A model generated the notes under the pieces. It had not been told where the DNA came from, searched no databases, and was given only the letters and a program-made list of their open reading frames with translations. Position numbers and translations under genes: made by a program. Positions 11,405-22,530 of a stretch of 64,000 bases of DNA are shown piece after piece. Origin of the DNA: Branchipolynoe longqiensis (lineage: Eukaryota > Annelida > Polychaeta > Phyllodocida > Polynoidae); assembly GCA_030323885.1 (NCBI GenBank), contig CM059186.1:22897849-22961848 (forward strand), read 5' to 3'. How positions within the stretch are numbered: the stretch's first letter is position 1; each line of letters begins with the position of its first letter.

Positions 11405-11522
11405 ACCTTTTAAAATACAAGTTACTTCAAACTAAAGTAAGGTAGATTATAACAATCAACATGTTTTTTTTTGGTAAACGTAAGAAACTCAAAACCATCG
11501 GAATATGCAACTTGAACAAAGA
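11405..11522 (+). mobile_element. MITE-1, right-end fragment
   Basis: The segment ttacttcaaactaaagtaag ... ccatcggaatatgcaactt matches the MITE-1 3' third. Confidence 0.75.
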
Positions 11523-11766
11523 ACAGACCAGGCTCTGCGTCTCGGGAGTCGGCAGATTGAGGCCCTGGCGGTGTTTTGAGCCTCGTTCCGCTGCGGTAAA
11601 CTGGTGGCGGCCGTTGTTGTGTTGGTCGCCACAACGAATTAGTGCTCAGGTAATGGGCGCCGTGAAGAACGAGAAGTGACAGCAGGCTGCAATTTGCCCG
11701 AATTGTGACGAGTTACGTCGCTCCCGCTCCGGGGCGGGGCGGGGGGAGGGGCGGGGCGAGGGGGGC
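11523..11766. other. Unique CpG-rich block
   Basis: No repeat family recognised and CpG is frequent, ending in a GGGGCGGGGCGGGG tract that could bind Sp/KLF factors. Candidate regulatory DNA only. Confidence 0.35.
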
Positions 11767-12116
11767 CTGTTGGTTGGTTGGTTGGTTTGTTGTTGTTTTA
11801 GGTCCTAGCAACATCTAAGGTCATATCAGGATGGGTACCGACTTGTGACTGCACACTCATGGCGACTTTATAGTGCTGCCCCACTGTGAGACCAGGCCAC
11901 CACCACCATGACCTGATATCCCACTCAGTCATATTGTCCTGACACTGAGCCAACCAGTCCTTGCCCTATCCTAATAATGCCAAGCACCTGGCTAGGAAGC
12001 GACAAGTATACATTTTAAAGTAATTGGTTTGACACGACCAGGGTTCAAACCCACGATCCCATGGTCTACCAACGCGGGAGACGGATGCTCTAACTCATTC
12101 GGCCACCCCATCTAGT
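11767..12116 (-). mobile_element. SINE-A copy, full length
   Basis: The tail (ttggttggttggtttgttg) is at the left and the tRNA-like head with gggttcaaacccacgatc and ctaactcattcggcca at the right. It is the left member of three SINE-A pieces in tandem. Confidence 0.92.
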
Positions 12117-12258
12117 CGGTTGGTTGGTTGTTGTGAGTTTTACATCCTGGCAACATCTAAGGTCATATCAGAACTTTATACTGCATGCCCCACTGGGAAA
12201 TCAGGCCACCGACACCATGACATGCCGATATCCCTCTCAGACCATTATCCTGGTACTG
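12117..12258 (-). mobile_element. SINE-A, 3' fragment
   Basis: Tail and body only, broken off near the ccattatcctggtactgag position where the next copy starts. Confidence 0.85.
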
Positions 12259-12598
12259 AGTTGGTTGATTGTTGGAGTTTTACGTCCTAGCAACATCTTA
12301 GGTCATATCATGACAGGTACCCACTTGTGACAGTGCACACTCATGGTAACTTTATAGTGCTGCACCCACTGGGAAATCTGGCTGCCAGCACCATGACCCG
12401 CTGATATCCCACTCAGTCACATTATCCGGACACTGAGCTAACCAGTCCTAACCCTATCCTATTAATGCCAAGCGCTAGGCTAGGAAGCAACAAGTATCAA
12501 TTTTATAAGTCATTGGGTTTGACTCGACTGGGAACCGAACTACCGACCTTCCGCACGCGAGGCCCGCGCTCTACCAGTTCGGCCACCGGGGCCGGGGG
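12259..12598 (-). mobile_element. SINE-A copy, full length (head type 1)
   Basis: The head at the right reads gggaaccgaactaccgacc ... gcgctctaccagttcggcca, the GC-rich head variant also seen at 20644 and 37274. Confidence 0.9.
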
Positions 12599-13003
12599 TA
12601 GGCACGGGCCCAGCAAGGTCACGTGTGGTGACGGGAAGGGACGGTGTGTGATTTGCATATGGCGTCTGTGTGGGTGTGGGTATGGGGCGGTAATAAAACC
12701 GGTGATGTGTTATCTCGGGGTGTTCTGATGATCAACGCCCTGCTCTGCGATGTGAGGAATACGGTAGCTAGGCCACATACCTTCAAAGGACAACTCGGCA
12801 CCCATACCAGCATTGCCCTCACATAGCAGGTGGTCTGCCTTCATCGGAGGTAGAAGAGCCCGATGGCAGTGAGACAGAAGCAGGGAGTTCATTGACATTT
12901 GTGTTGGCCCTTGGCAGGGGTTCACTGATCACAGGGGTCGGTCCGCCAAGATGAGTACTACCGTAGTGGCTTCCCCCATCCTACATGCGGGCCAGGCCGG
13001 GAT
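12599..13003. other. Unassigned sequence
   Basis: No repeat family recognised; mixed GC content. Open frames of 60-87 codons show no recognisable domain. Confidence 0.4.
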
Positions 13004-13366
13004 TGGTTATTGGGAGTTTTACGTCCTGGCAACATCTAAGGTCACAAGGACGGGTGCCGACTTTTGAAAGTGCACACTCATGGCAACTTTATAATTATAG
13101 TGCTGTCCCATTGGGAAATCAGGCCACCTGCACCATGACCTGATATCCCACTCAGTCACATTATCCTGATACTGAGCCAACCAGTCCTTGCCCTATCCTA
13201 ATCATGCCAAGCACCTGTCTAGGAAGCGAACAAGTATCAACAAGTCATCGGTTTGACTTGATCAGGGTTCAAATCCATGGTTTGACTCAACCAGGGGTCA
13301 AATCCCCCAATCTACCAAAAGAAGAGATGGATGCTCAACTCATTCAGCCATCTCGTCTGGTCCCAG
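13004..13366 (-). mobile_element. SINE-A copy (head type 2)
   Basis: Tail to head in reverse: gttttacgtcctggcaac ... gtttgacttgatcagggttc, then a partly duplicated head segment and ctcaactcattcagcca. Confidence 0.88.
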
Positions 13367-13588
13367 GCCAGCGACATTTTGTGACAACTTCCCCAAAACA
13401 CTGTTCGCTTCACTTCCAGAATGAGATCTGCGCAAAAGATCCATGGTCACTGGGTGGCGTGATACTAGTTCGATTGTCAATATTGGTATTGGTATTTAGA
13501 TTATTGGTATCAGGATTAGTGGTATTAGGATTAGTGGTATTTTTAGTGATAGTAGTAAAATTGAACTGGTATATATATATATACATGA
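13367..13588. other. Unassigned, with a degenerate ttggtatt tandem run
   Basis: Positions about 13480-13550 repeat ttggtatt/ttagtggt. A short TA repeat follows at 13570-13584. Confidence 0.5.
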
Positions 13589-13860
13589 CCCCACTAGCAA
13601 TTACAATAATGAGCCTGTCTCAAAAGGTGATAAGTAATTTGGGACAAAACTTTGTCCATTGCAATGATCAACAAACTATCTGCTTATGCATTTGCTCAGG
13701 ATAAACTGATTTATGGTGTTTCATAATCGCAATAGAATACATTCTATTTGAAGCAAGTGTCCTTGTGTTTTCAGTGTAACTGTTTCTGTACTGTTTTGTG
13801 TCGATCGTTACGCGGACACAAAAAAAAAAGACAGGCTCATTATTTTATATACTAGTGGGG
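13589..13860. mobile_element. MITE-6, 272-bp inverted-repeat element
   Basis: It starts CCCCACTAG...AATAATGAGCCTGTCT and ends with the inverse AGACAGGCTCATTATT...CTAGTGGGG. TGA on both sides may be a target duplication. Single copy here. Confidence 0.8.
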
Positions 13861-14153
13861 TGATGTTTATGATTTTGTCCGGATCATCTATGATTCGAGT
13901 TGAGGCGTGTTATAAAAAAATAGGCGTTTCATAACCCACCCTCCCCCACCCTGACACACACAGATACACAACGTCAAATAAAGCGTTCATCCCCATTTAC
14001 CATGCACAGGTATTTCCACTTCCACCCACACCCGCACCCATTCCATTTCATGACTTTGTCCATATACATTGTTCATAGAGCATTTTGACCACACCAAAAG
14101 AAGAAAGGTACTAAAACTAACAACTTTATATAGATGTGGGTGTTTTTTTTTAA
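13861..14153. other. Unassigned sequence
   Basis: AT-rich with a CA-rich stretch; no gene or known repeat seen. Confidence 0.4.
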
Positions 14154-14372
14154 AGAGAGCGTGAGAGAGACATACGGGGAGAAAGAAAGACAGAGACAGA
14201 AAGAAAGAGAGAGAGCCAGAAAGAAAGAAACAGAAAGAAAGAGAGAAACAGAAAGAAAGAGAGAAACAGAAAGAAAGTGAAACAGAAAGAAAGAGAAACA
14301 AAGAAAGATAGAGACAGAAAGAGAGAGACAGGGAAAGAGACAGAGACAGAGAAAGAGACAGAGAGATAGGAG
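14154..14372. repeat. Polypurine (GAAA/GAGA)n tract
   Basis: Degenerate agaaagaaagagagaaac units on the + strand. Minus-strand frames through it are S/F/L-rich artefacts. Confidence 0.93.
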
Positions 14373-14868
14373 AAAACTGGTGGCGTCGTGGGTGAAAGCG
14401 CTGGCTGTTCGGGTGAGTGCCACTTTAAAACGTGAGGTGTACACTGACGGGTGACGGCGTGCCGGCGTGCCGTGAGGCCGCTTGTGGGGCTGTGCCGTTG
14501 GGACCCCTCGCTGTGCTGTACTCGTCTCGGTGGACACGTAATGGCATGCAGGTGTCCCTCAGGTGTGCTGCCCCCCCCCCCACCCCACACACACTCACTC
14601 ACTCACACACACACACACGCACAATGGCGGGTCCGGGCACAGGTGCCACGGTGCAGGTGGGTCTTACTGCTTTTGGAGGAGGTTGGGGGTGTGTGGGGGG
14701 TTACATCCGTTTTTAAACTGGTATTGCTCCTAGTGGTAGCCCCCCCCCCCCCCCCCACACACACACATACACACTTTAACCAGTGGAGAATTGGCCATTC
14801 CGGGCTGGGGGACAATGAATGGGGCGAAATTGGGTTTTCGGTGACTTGTATGCATTTTATAGCCTGTT
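14373..14868. other. Unassigned, with C runs and CA repeats
   Basis: Two blocks pair a C homopolymer (near 14571 and 14741) with (CA)n. No gene recognised. Confidence 0.4.
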
Positions 14869-15115
14869 TAAAGCTGCATAGTCCAGTGAAAACATCAAAT
14901 TAGAAAAAAATAAAAAAAACACCTAAATGTGTATGTAGATTTGAACCTACCTATCAAAGTTAAATACTGGTGCATTTATTAAGCATATATTGCTATATAG
15001 AACTTAGAAGCACATACTAATGCAATTTAATAGAAATGGGGTAAGAGTTTTGCAAGCATTCCAAAATTAATTGTGTATGTTTACACAGTTACTCATTTTT
15101 AAAGCTGCATAATAG
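14869..15115 (+). mobile_element. MITE-1, truncated copy
   Basis: It opens ttaaagctgcatagtcc(ag)tga and continues through gcaagcattccaaaatta before breaking into repeat family F. Confidence 0.75.
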
Positions 15116-15868
15116 GCTACATCGCCATTATAGCCGCGCGGTGCATTGTGGGATGCGAGGAAGAGAAACAAACCCTCGCGAAGCACATGGATAATGCTAA
15201 GACACTGGGTGCAGCTATGAAATGTGCTAGTTTCAGCTCATCTCAGCTCTTGTTTGGAACATAGAAAATCAACTAAAAAATATATATATAATTAAGATGT
15301 TAATCTTTTATCTAGCATTGTATTTAGATCAATCAAATCAGCACATCTTATACCATCTGCATTTAGATTGAGACAGATCTGGGAACTCAGACTAGTGTTA
15401 GAGCCATAGCCAGAGTCAGTTTGGCTCATTTTATTCATATTTTTATTTATATCCTATGGTTAATACCATTTATTGGTCTAGGAAATGGGTAGGTTAATCA
15501 GACATTGGTTATGGTTTTTTTAAACAAGTTTCTGTTGACACATTTGACATTTTAATATTTAGAACAAGAATTACTTATGTCTAATCAATGGTGATGTAAA
15601 CATCAGCCTGTAAAGTAACTGAAATTGTATGTTTCTTATCTCAAAATGCTTAATTATGGAGAGTTGTGTCTTAAACACATTCATTATATATTATATTGCA
15701 TCCATCCATCCATGTTTGTGCCAAATTGTTATGTATTTTTAAAATTAATTTTGAATAAATTGACGTTTTGCCCTGCTTGTATCGGCAAACTCAATGGCCG
15801 TACACCTTTGCTTTGCTGCTAGCACCGTTTTCAGCGCATGCACCGTCGGAACGGTGATCTCGTCTATC
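15116..15868 (+). mobile_element. Repeat family F, copy 1
   Basis: It shares a long block with 43526-44096: gactagtgttagagccatagccagagtcag, atcctatggttaat, gaattgtatgtttctta and the end ggaacggtgatctcgtctat. Its tail (aattttgaataaa...cggcaaactcaatggcc) resembles the end of the 205-bp unit in E1-E3. A shorter related segment lies at about 37862-38083. Class unknown. Confidence 0.7.
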
Positions 15869-16204
15869 TGATGGAGCATAACATTTTCAGAACCAAAACA
15901 TTCAAATAGATTTCATTCTACATTTCTAATTTAGATACTGGTGCACTTATTAATCATTTGTTGCCCAATAGAATGGTGTATTGGATCAATTTAATAGAAC
16001 CTGTTACTGCATAGAGCTATGGTATGATGTCAGGCATGCTTGCCAAGATTAATTTTGCACACTTGTAAATCAAATACCTCGAAGGTTAGCCATTTAAAAT
16101 CAAAGTTACATCAAACTAAAGTGAGATAGATTATAACAATCAATTTAATATATTTATCTCAGAAAAATTCCAGGAATTCAAAAACCATCGGACTATACAA
16201 CTTG
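15869..16204 (+). mobile_element. MITE-1 copy, left end eroded
   Basis: Body and right end (ccatcggactatacaactt) match the family. Confidence 0.82.
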
Positions 16205-16402
16205 AAACAAAGTTTCTAAAATATGGTAGAATATAACAATAACAATGAACTTAATGAATTTATCTATGGAAATGACAACTCAAAACCATTGGACTATGCA
16301 ACTTTAAACAAAGTTACTAAAACATGGAGGATTATAACAATCAACTTAATGTATTTATCTCAGAAAATTACAGAAACTCAAAACCATCGGAATATGTTGA
16401 AT
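16205..16402 (+). repeat. Two partial tandem copies of the MITE-1 right end
   Basis: After the full copy the right-end third (attataacaatcaa...aaaccattggactatgcaac) is repeated at about 16225-16305 and 16318-16400, progressively diverged. Confidence 0.75.
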
Positions 16403-16429
16403 TGAGGCGCCGACGGTGGCTGAAGGGTG

Positions 16430-16913
16430 CCGGTGTCGCAGTTTGAGCGCCCTGCCAGTTTCAGCTGACTGCATACACTCAAACTCAAGGCATTGTCAAT
16501 GGTCGTGAGCAATCTTCGTGCAGAAAATACAGAAGAAGTGAAATATATCTAAAACCACACCACCTATTAACAAATCGCTTAGTACACATATAGAAAACAT
16601 CTTTACCAAAAAGATTATATTAAATTTATACGGTTAGGGTTCTTGATTTCTATTTATTTTGAATAAAACTAATGTTTTGCACTGCTTATATGGTCAAACT
16701 CAAGGCATTGTCAATGGGCGTGAGCAATCTTCATACAGAAAATACAGGAAAATTGTAATATCTCTAAAAGCACACCACCCAGAAACAAATCGCTTGGTAC
16801 ACATATAGAAAACATCTTTACCAAAAACATTATATTAAATTCATAAGGTTAGTGACGATGGCGTCAAACTGACAGTTAGCTCAAACTGGCAGGACGCTCA
16901 AACTGCGACACCG
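16430..16913. mobile_element. Satellite-cored inverted-repeat element E2
   Basis: Inverted ends CCGGTGTCGCAGTTTGAGC...CTGCCAGTTT are unrelated to those of E1 or E3. Between them lie about two units of the 205-bp repeat (aactcaaggcattgtcaatgg near 16480 and 16697), in the opposite orientation to E1. Confidence 0.85.
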
Positions 16914-17126
16914 GGCCGCCGTTGTTACGTGCACACAGTGTCCGACAGTCAGACGCTGCCCCTGTTGGCTGGCACGCATGTGCGGGGTAGGGTGACGAAT
17001 TTATCGTTTTGTGCGCTTGATAATTCCTGTCTGGAGTGAAATTAGACATGGTACCCCCGGGCAATGGTTTAACAGCACACGTGTGCCATTAAACCGCCAG
17101 CAAAAACATGGGCGTGGCTTTATTTG

Positions 17127-17191
<65 letters not shown>

Positions 17192-17222
17192 GTGGCTTGG
17201 GCTTGGGCTTGGGCTTGGGCTG
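17127..17222. repeat. (GCT)20 trinucleotide array followed by (GGCTTG)n
   Basis: Twenty uninterrupted GCT units (CAG on the minus strand), then ggtggt and four GGCTTG units. No splice context or flanking coding signal places it in an exon. Confidence 0.95.
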
Positions 17223-17439
17223 GTGTTTTTAATTAGGTGAAGATTCAAAGGCTGCTGTACTTTCTCCCTGTACAGTGGACAATTTGCGATTAGCTGAGGA
17301 AAGCAACATTGTATAATACATCCGAATTTATCCAGTATTCCACATTTTTGATCTGGCCGATTTTTTCCCCAGCTAGGGTCAAAATTTGCTACCATTACAG
17401 CTTCTCCCGTTACTTTAGAAGTCCCAAAGATTTAGATAG

Positions 17440-17757
17440 CCGAATGAGTTGAGTGTCTCCCGTTTTGGTAGATCGTGGGGTTCGAACCCACAGGTTCGAA
17501 TCCTGGTTGAATCATACCAATCACTTAAAAATTGATACTTGTCCCTTCCTGACCAGGTGCTCGGCATTATTAGGATAGGGCAAGGACTGGTTGGCCCAGT
17601 GTCATCGGATAATGTGACTGAGTGGGATATCAGGTCATGGTGCTGGCGACCTGGTCTCCCACTTGATCAGCACTATAAATGTGCACTTTCACAAGTTGGT
17701 ATCCATCCCGATATGACGTTAGATGTTACCAGGAAGTAAAACTTCAACAACCTGACT
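17440..17757 (+). mobile_element. SINE-A copy, full length (head type 2)
   Basis: Head tagccgaatgagttgagtg ... ggttcgaatcctggttg, body through ggcaaggactggttggc and tail gatgttaccaggaagtaaaac. Confidence 0.9.
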
Positions 17758-18058
17758 GCGCAACCGCCGGACTGTACGGCAGTGTGTAAACGTAATAACG
17801 GCTGTCGGCACCCTGCAGCCACTGCCGGCGCCTGAATTCAAATTGAATAAAGTCTGTGGCACTGGTTTTCCAGCCATGTGACAATACACTTATTTTCAAT
17901 ATGGATATAAGACTCCAACACACAAACAACTAACCGACCGACCAACCAGCGCTACCTGTACTGTGCGCCGTGTGTGAGTGGCTATATTGGAGGAGACTGT
18001 CCATTTCGGTCAGTGCATAAATTAGGGGGTGCGCTGGTTACTGCAGTCTGCACACCAG
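17758..18058. other. Unassigned, ending in an 85-bp minisatellite unit
   Basis: The last 70 bp (from about 17989) are a diverged unit of the minisatellite at 20045-20470 (ggagactgtccatttc ... ctggttactgcagtctgc). The rest is not recognised. Confidence 0.6.
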
Positions 18059-20044
18059 GGGCCATATGCAGGATGCAGTGTTAGCGGAGTTTGGTGTTAG
18101 CCGGTAACACTGTTTAGCTATCACCGCTCTCGCGAAGTGTGTCAAGCCATATGCAGAGGCGCATAAACAGTTTGTGTTAGCTAAACGTGAATCCCTTGCA
18201 GCTGGTTCCTGGCGAGCACCACTATTTCCCAATACATTCGTCGATTCGACAATATTAATTTCTCCGCCGATGTAGCTGCGGTGTTAATATCGGTTCGTTT
18301 TTTAGGGTTAATTTAATCAAATTTCACTTTTTGAGTGTCTTATTCTATTAAATATGGTCGCATTGAATAGATTTTGGCCTAATCGGTACCTAATACCACC
18401 GGGCACCAGCCTCTCTTGTTATTATTGCTGAGTCTGTTGCCGTCGAGCACTGCTATTTCCCAATACATTCGTCGATTCGACAATATTAATTTCGCCGCCG
18501 ATGTAGCTGCGGCGTTAATATCGGTTCGTTTTTAGGGTTAATTCTGTTAAATATGATAGAATTGAGTAGATTTGGGCCTAATATATTGCCGTCGATGCGG
18601 CGATTGCTTTCTCCACACACCAGGAACCAGCGAATCGGCGGCGGTGATTTGTTTTGTTTGCATTCGTCGATTCGACAATATGAATAACGCCGCCAATGCG
18701 GCGGCGGTGTTAATATCGGTTCGCTCTTAGGGTTAAATTGATGAAATTTCACTTATTGCGTATTTAATTCTGTCAAATCTGATAGTGATAGCATTGAATA
18801 GATTTGGGCTTAACCTAACACTAACACCAACCTGCGCTGGTTACTGCAGTCTGCACCCCTGGGGCCATATGCAGGAGTCAGTGTTAGCGGGGTTTGGTGT
18901 TACAGCCTGTTACCGTTTAGCTATCTCCGAGCCGGGGAATGCGGTCAAGTCATATGCAGGAGCACGTAACACTTTCATTATAGCTAAACGTGAATTTATT
19001 TATAGATTTGGGAAATCCCTCTGCATTTGTAGCCATATATTAGGCTCAAATCTATTGAATGCGATCATATTTAACAGAATTACATACGCAATAAGTGAAA
19101 TTTTATCAATTTAACCCTAAATTCGAAGCGTTATTAAGGCTACTGCCGCATTGGCGGCGAAATTAATACTTATATTTTCGAATCGACGAACGTAAAGTAA
19201 ACAAATCGCCGCCGTCGCCACATCGACGTCGTTTTCCATACTGACGGCGGCGGCGGTTTGTTTACTGTATGTTCGTCGATTCGAAAATATAAGTATTAAT
19301 ATCGTCGCCAATGCGGCGGTAGCCTTAATAACGCTTCGAATTTAGGGTTAAATTGATAAAATTTCACTTATTGTGTATGTAATTCTGTTAAATATGACAG
19401 CATTGAGTAGATTTAGGCCTAATGCACTCGCTATACCTCCTATCTATTAGTGGTGAGCCTTTTGCCGGCGAGCAACGCTATTTGACATTCATCGATTCGA
19501 TTTGACAATATTAATATCGCCGCCGAGGCATCGGCAGCGTTAATATTGCTTCGAATTTAGGGTTAATTTAATGAAATTTCACTTATTGCGTATGTAATTC
19601 TGTTAAATATGATAGCATTGAATAGATTTGGGCCTAATCGGGACCTAACACCGCCCGGCACCAGCCAGTAGCTTTTGCTGAGCCTGTTGCCGGCAGGCGG
19701 CGGCGATTTGTTTAGTTTACATTCGTCGATTCGATTTGACAATATTAATATCGCCGCCAATGCGGCGGCAGCGTTAATATTGCTTAGGATTTAGGGTTAA
19801 TTTGATAAAATTTCACTTATTGAGTATTTAATTCTGTTAAATATGATAGCATTGAATAGATTTGGCCACAACCTTACGCTAACACCGCCCTTAAACGTCA
19901 TATGAAACGGGGTTAGTGTCGCGCACCTTAAACGCGCGGTGTTGGGCCTATCACTGACTCGTGCATACCGACTTTTCGGCGCTAAACCAGAAATCCCGTC
20001 TAAACGCATTTTGGCACGCTAACACCGCGTCCTGCATATGGCCC
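18059..20044 (+). mobile_element. Compound MITE-3 insertion (at least two copies) inside an 85-bp minisatellite
   Basis: Outer ends GGGCCATATGCAGGA (18059) and its inverse ending at 20044 are both flanked by CAG. A second left end starts at 18862, preceded by a piece of minisatellite unit (ctgcgctggttactgcag at about 18832-18858). Interior segments tttagggttaattt and aatagatttgggcctaa recur several times, so the block has also gained internal repeats. Confidence 0.8.
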
Positions 20045-20470
20045 CAGGAGACTGTCCATTTCAGTGCGGTGTGTGCAGGTAGCCCAGTGTGTACATTACG
20101 GTCTGCGCTGGTTACTGCAGTCTGCACGCCAGGAGACTGTCCATTTCAGTGTGGTGTGTGCAGGTAGCCCAGTGTGTACATTACGGTCTGCGCTGGTTAC
20201 TGCAGTCTGCACGCCAGGAGACTGTCCATTTCAGTGTGGTGTGTGCAGGTAGCCCAGTGTGTACATTACGGTCTGCGCTGGTTACTGCAGTCTGCATGCC
20301 AGGAGACTGTCCATTTCAGTGCGGTGTGTGCAGGTAGCCCAGTGTGTACATTACGGGGTGCGCTGGTTACTGCAGTCTGCATGCCAGGAGACTGTCCATT
20401 TCAGTGCGCTGTGTGCAGGTAGCCCAGTGCGTACACCACGGGGTGTGCTGGTTACTGCAGTCTGCACGCC
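20045..20470. repeat. 85-bp minisatellite, 5 units
   Basis: Near-identical units: aggagactgtccatttcag, tgtgtgcaggtagcccag, tgtacattacggtctg, cgctggttactgcagtc. Frames through it are artefacts of a low-stop unit. Confidence 0.95.
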
Positions 20471-20643
20471 ACCCGTAGTGGGTCATGCAGCCGACATTCG
20501 AACCGCCTCCAGGTGCTGAACGGCTACGTTACCTTGTTGTGATATGTGAGCGCCAGACTGCCCCCCTCCACACACACACATCCCCCCCCCCCCCCCCCCC
20601 AACACACACACACACACACACGCTCTCAACTCCTGCTCCTCAG

Positions 20644-20962
20644 GACCGGGCGCGGTGGCCGAATCGGTAGAGCGCGGGCGATCACATGCGGGAGATGGGG
20701 AGTTCAGTTCCCGATCGAGACAAACCAATGACGTACATAATTGATACTTGTCGCTTCCTAGCCTGGCGCTCGGCATTAATAGGATAAGGCAAGGACTGGT
20801 TAGCTCAGTGTCAGGATAATGTGACTGAGTGGGACATCGGGTCATGGTGCCGGCGGCCTGGTTTCCCAGTGGGGCAGCACTATAAAGTCACCATGAGTGT
20901 GCACTGTCACAAGTCGGTACCCGTCCTGATATGACCTTAGATGTTGCTAGGACGTAAAACAA
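20644..20962 (+). mobile_element. SINE-A copy, full length (head type 1)
   Basis: Head gggcgcggtggccgaatcgg ... ggagttcagttcccg, then the standard body and the 3' end ttagatgttgctaggacg. Confidence 0.93.
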
Positions 20963-20969
20963 CAAGCAA

Positions 20970-21185
20970 AAATTTAATAGAATAGGTCAAGGACTGGTTA
21001 GCTCAGTGTCAGGATAATGCGACTGAGTAGGATCTCGGATAATGGTGCTGACGGCCTGATTTCCCAGTGTGGCAGCGCTATAAAGCAGCTATGAGGGTGC
21101 GCTGTCACAAGTCGCTTCTCGTCCTGATATGACCTTAGAAGTTGCCAGGAAGAAAAATGCCGACAACCAACCAACAACCTACTCC
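20970..21185 (+). mobile_element. SINE-A, head missing
   Basis: It starts at atagaataggtcaaggac and keeps the 3' two thirds. It lies directly behind the preceding copy. Confidence 0.88.
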
Positions 21186-21219
21186 ACAGCCACTCACTCA
21201 CTGAATCTGATTGCACCCA

Positions 21220-21345
21220 GTGATGTATGTGTGGTTAGAGCGCCCGCTTTTATTCCATGGGGTTGATCCCGGGCTGAGTTAAGCTTACAAATGTTGGTTC
21301 TTGTCACTATCTAGCCTATAGTGATGCCGGTTGTAGCGTACATAT
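21220..21345 (+). mobile_element. tRNA-like SINE head, other family
   Basis: gtggttagagcgcccgctt ... gggttgatcccgggctgag looks like A and B boxes, then ttcttgtcactatctagcc resembles the SINE-A body. It is not a folded tRNA gene as far as I can see. Confidence 0.5.
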
Positions 21346-21385
21346 CTCGTATCGTTCCCTTCATGAACAGTCTCTTGATATAATG

Positions 21386-21925
21386 ACAGTAAAACCTCTC
21401 TAAATACACCATCCATGGGACCGACCTTAAAGCTGCATAGTCCGATGAAGCATCAAATTTTCAAAACCAAAGCAATTATCTGGAATTGATTCTACATATC
21501 TAACTTAGACAATGATGCATGTATAAAACATTTGCTGCCACATAGGAGGGAATACTGAGGCAATTTAATAGAACCTGTTACTGATAAAGCCTATGGTGTC
21601 AGAGTTTTGGCAAGCTTGCCAAAACTAATTTGACATGTTTGCACTTCAAATATCTCAAAACATAACTGTTTAATATAAACAGGACTTGAAGCTAAAGTAA
21701 GGTCGATTATGACGGTCAGGTTAATCTATTTATCTCAGAAAAATTACAGAAACTCAACACCATCGGACTATGCAACTTTAAACCCGTTTAGGGAGGTGGG
21801 AGGTAGGGAGTTTTTCATTTTGTTTCAATGGTATTGTATGGGTGATCGTTTGTGACCCAAATAAAGCGATCGATATAGGGGAGTGGTAAATCTGTGGAGG
21901 TGGTCGGTTAGAGAGGTTTTACTGT
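21386..21925. mobile_element. MITE-4 copy (mariner-like ends) with nested MITE-1
   Basis: Inverted ends ACAGTAAAACCTCTCTAA and TTAGAGAGGTTTTACTGT. A complete MITE-1 (21427-21781) sits inside. The class is inferred from the ends. Confidence 0.78.
21427..21781 (+). mobile_element. MITE-1, complete copy
   Basis: TTAA-AGCTGCATAGTCCGATG ... CATCGGACTATGCAACT-TTAA gives 355 bp with both ends intact. This is a good reference copy for the family. Confidence 0.93.
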
Positions 21926-21987
21926 ATCTGTAGCTATTTAAAAAAGAAGACAATATACCCCCACAAAATTGAGTGTTGACTTTGTTT

Positions 21988-22530
21988 AGGATGGAACCAT
22001 ATTTTGGGAGTGCAATTCGTCGTGGCTATGATCACATTTTTAAATTTTAGGATACAGCCATACTTTGGGACTAGAATTCCTCTCAGCTATGATCACATTT
22101 TTAAGATACAACTATACTTCGGGAGTACAATTCGTTGTGGGTATAATCCATTTTTAGGATACAACCATACTTCGGGAGTACAATTCGTCTCGGGTATGAT
22201 CACATTTTTAGGATGCAACCATATTTTGGGGGTACAATTCGTCCCGGGTATGATCATATTTTTAATACACAACCATATTTCGGGAGTACAATTCGTCTTG
22301 GATATGATCATATTTTAAGGATGCAACCCTACTTCGGGAGTGCAATTCGTCTCGGGTATGATCACATTTTTAGGATACAACCATATTTCGGGAGTATAAT
22401 TTGTCTCGGGTATGATCACATTTTTAGGATACAACCATATTTCGGGAGTACAGTTCGTCTCGGGTAGGATCACATTTTTATGATACAACTATACTTCGGG
22501 AGTACAGTTCGTCTCGGGTATGATCACATA
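21988..22530. repeat. 54-bp minisatellite, about 10 units
   Basis: The unit is ggatacaaccatacttcgg + gagtacaattcgtctcg + ggtatgatcacattttta. The period is exactly 18 codons, so long frames stay open on both strands. I treat it as non-coding. Confidence 0.93.

Noticed and set aside
17011..17232. A 20-alanine (or 20-glutamine on the minus strand) protein
   Set aside because: The tract is a bare GCT array with no splice sites or coding-like flanks.
20089..20519. Frames of 62-86 codons repeating VQVAQCVHYGLRWLLQS
   Set aside because: They are the 85-bp minisatellite; 85 is not a multiple of three, so the same peptide appears in shifted frames.
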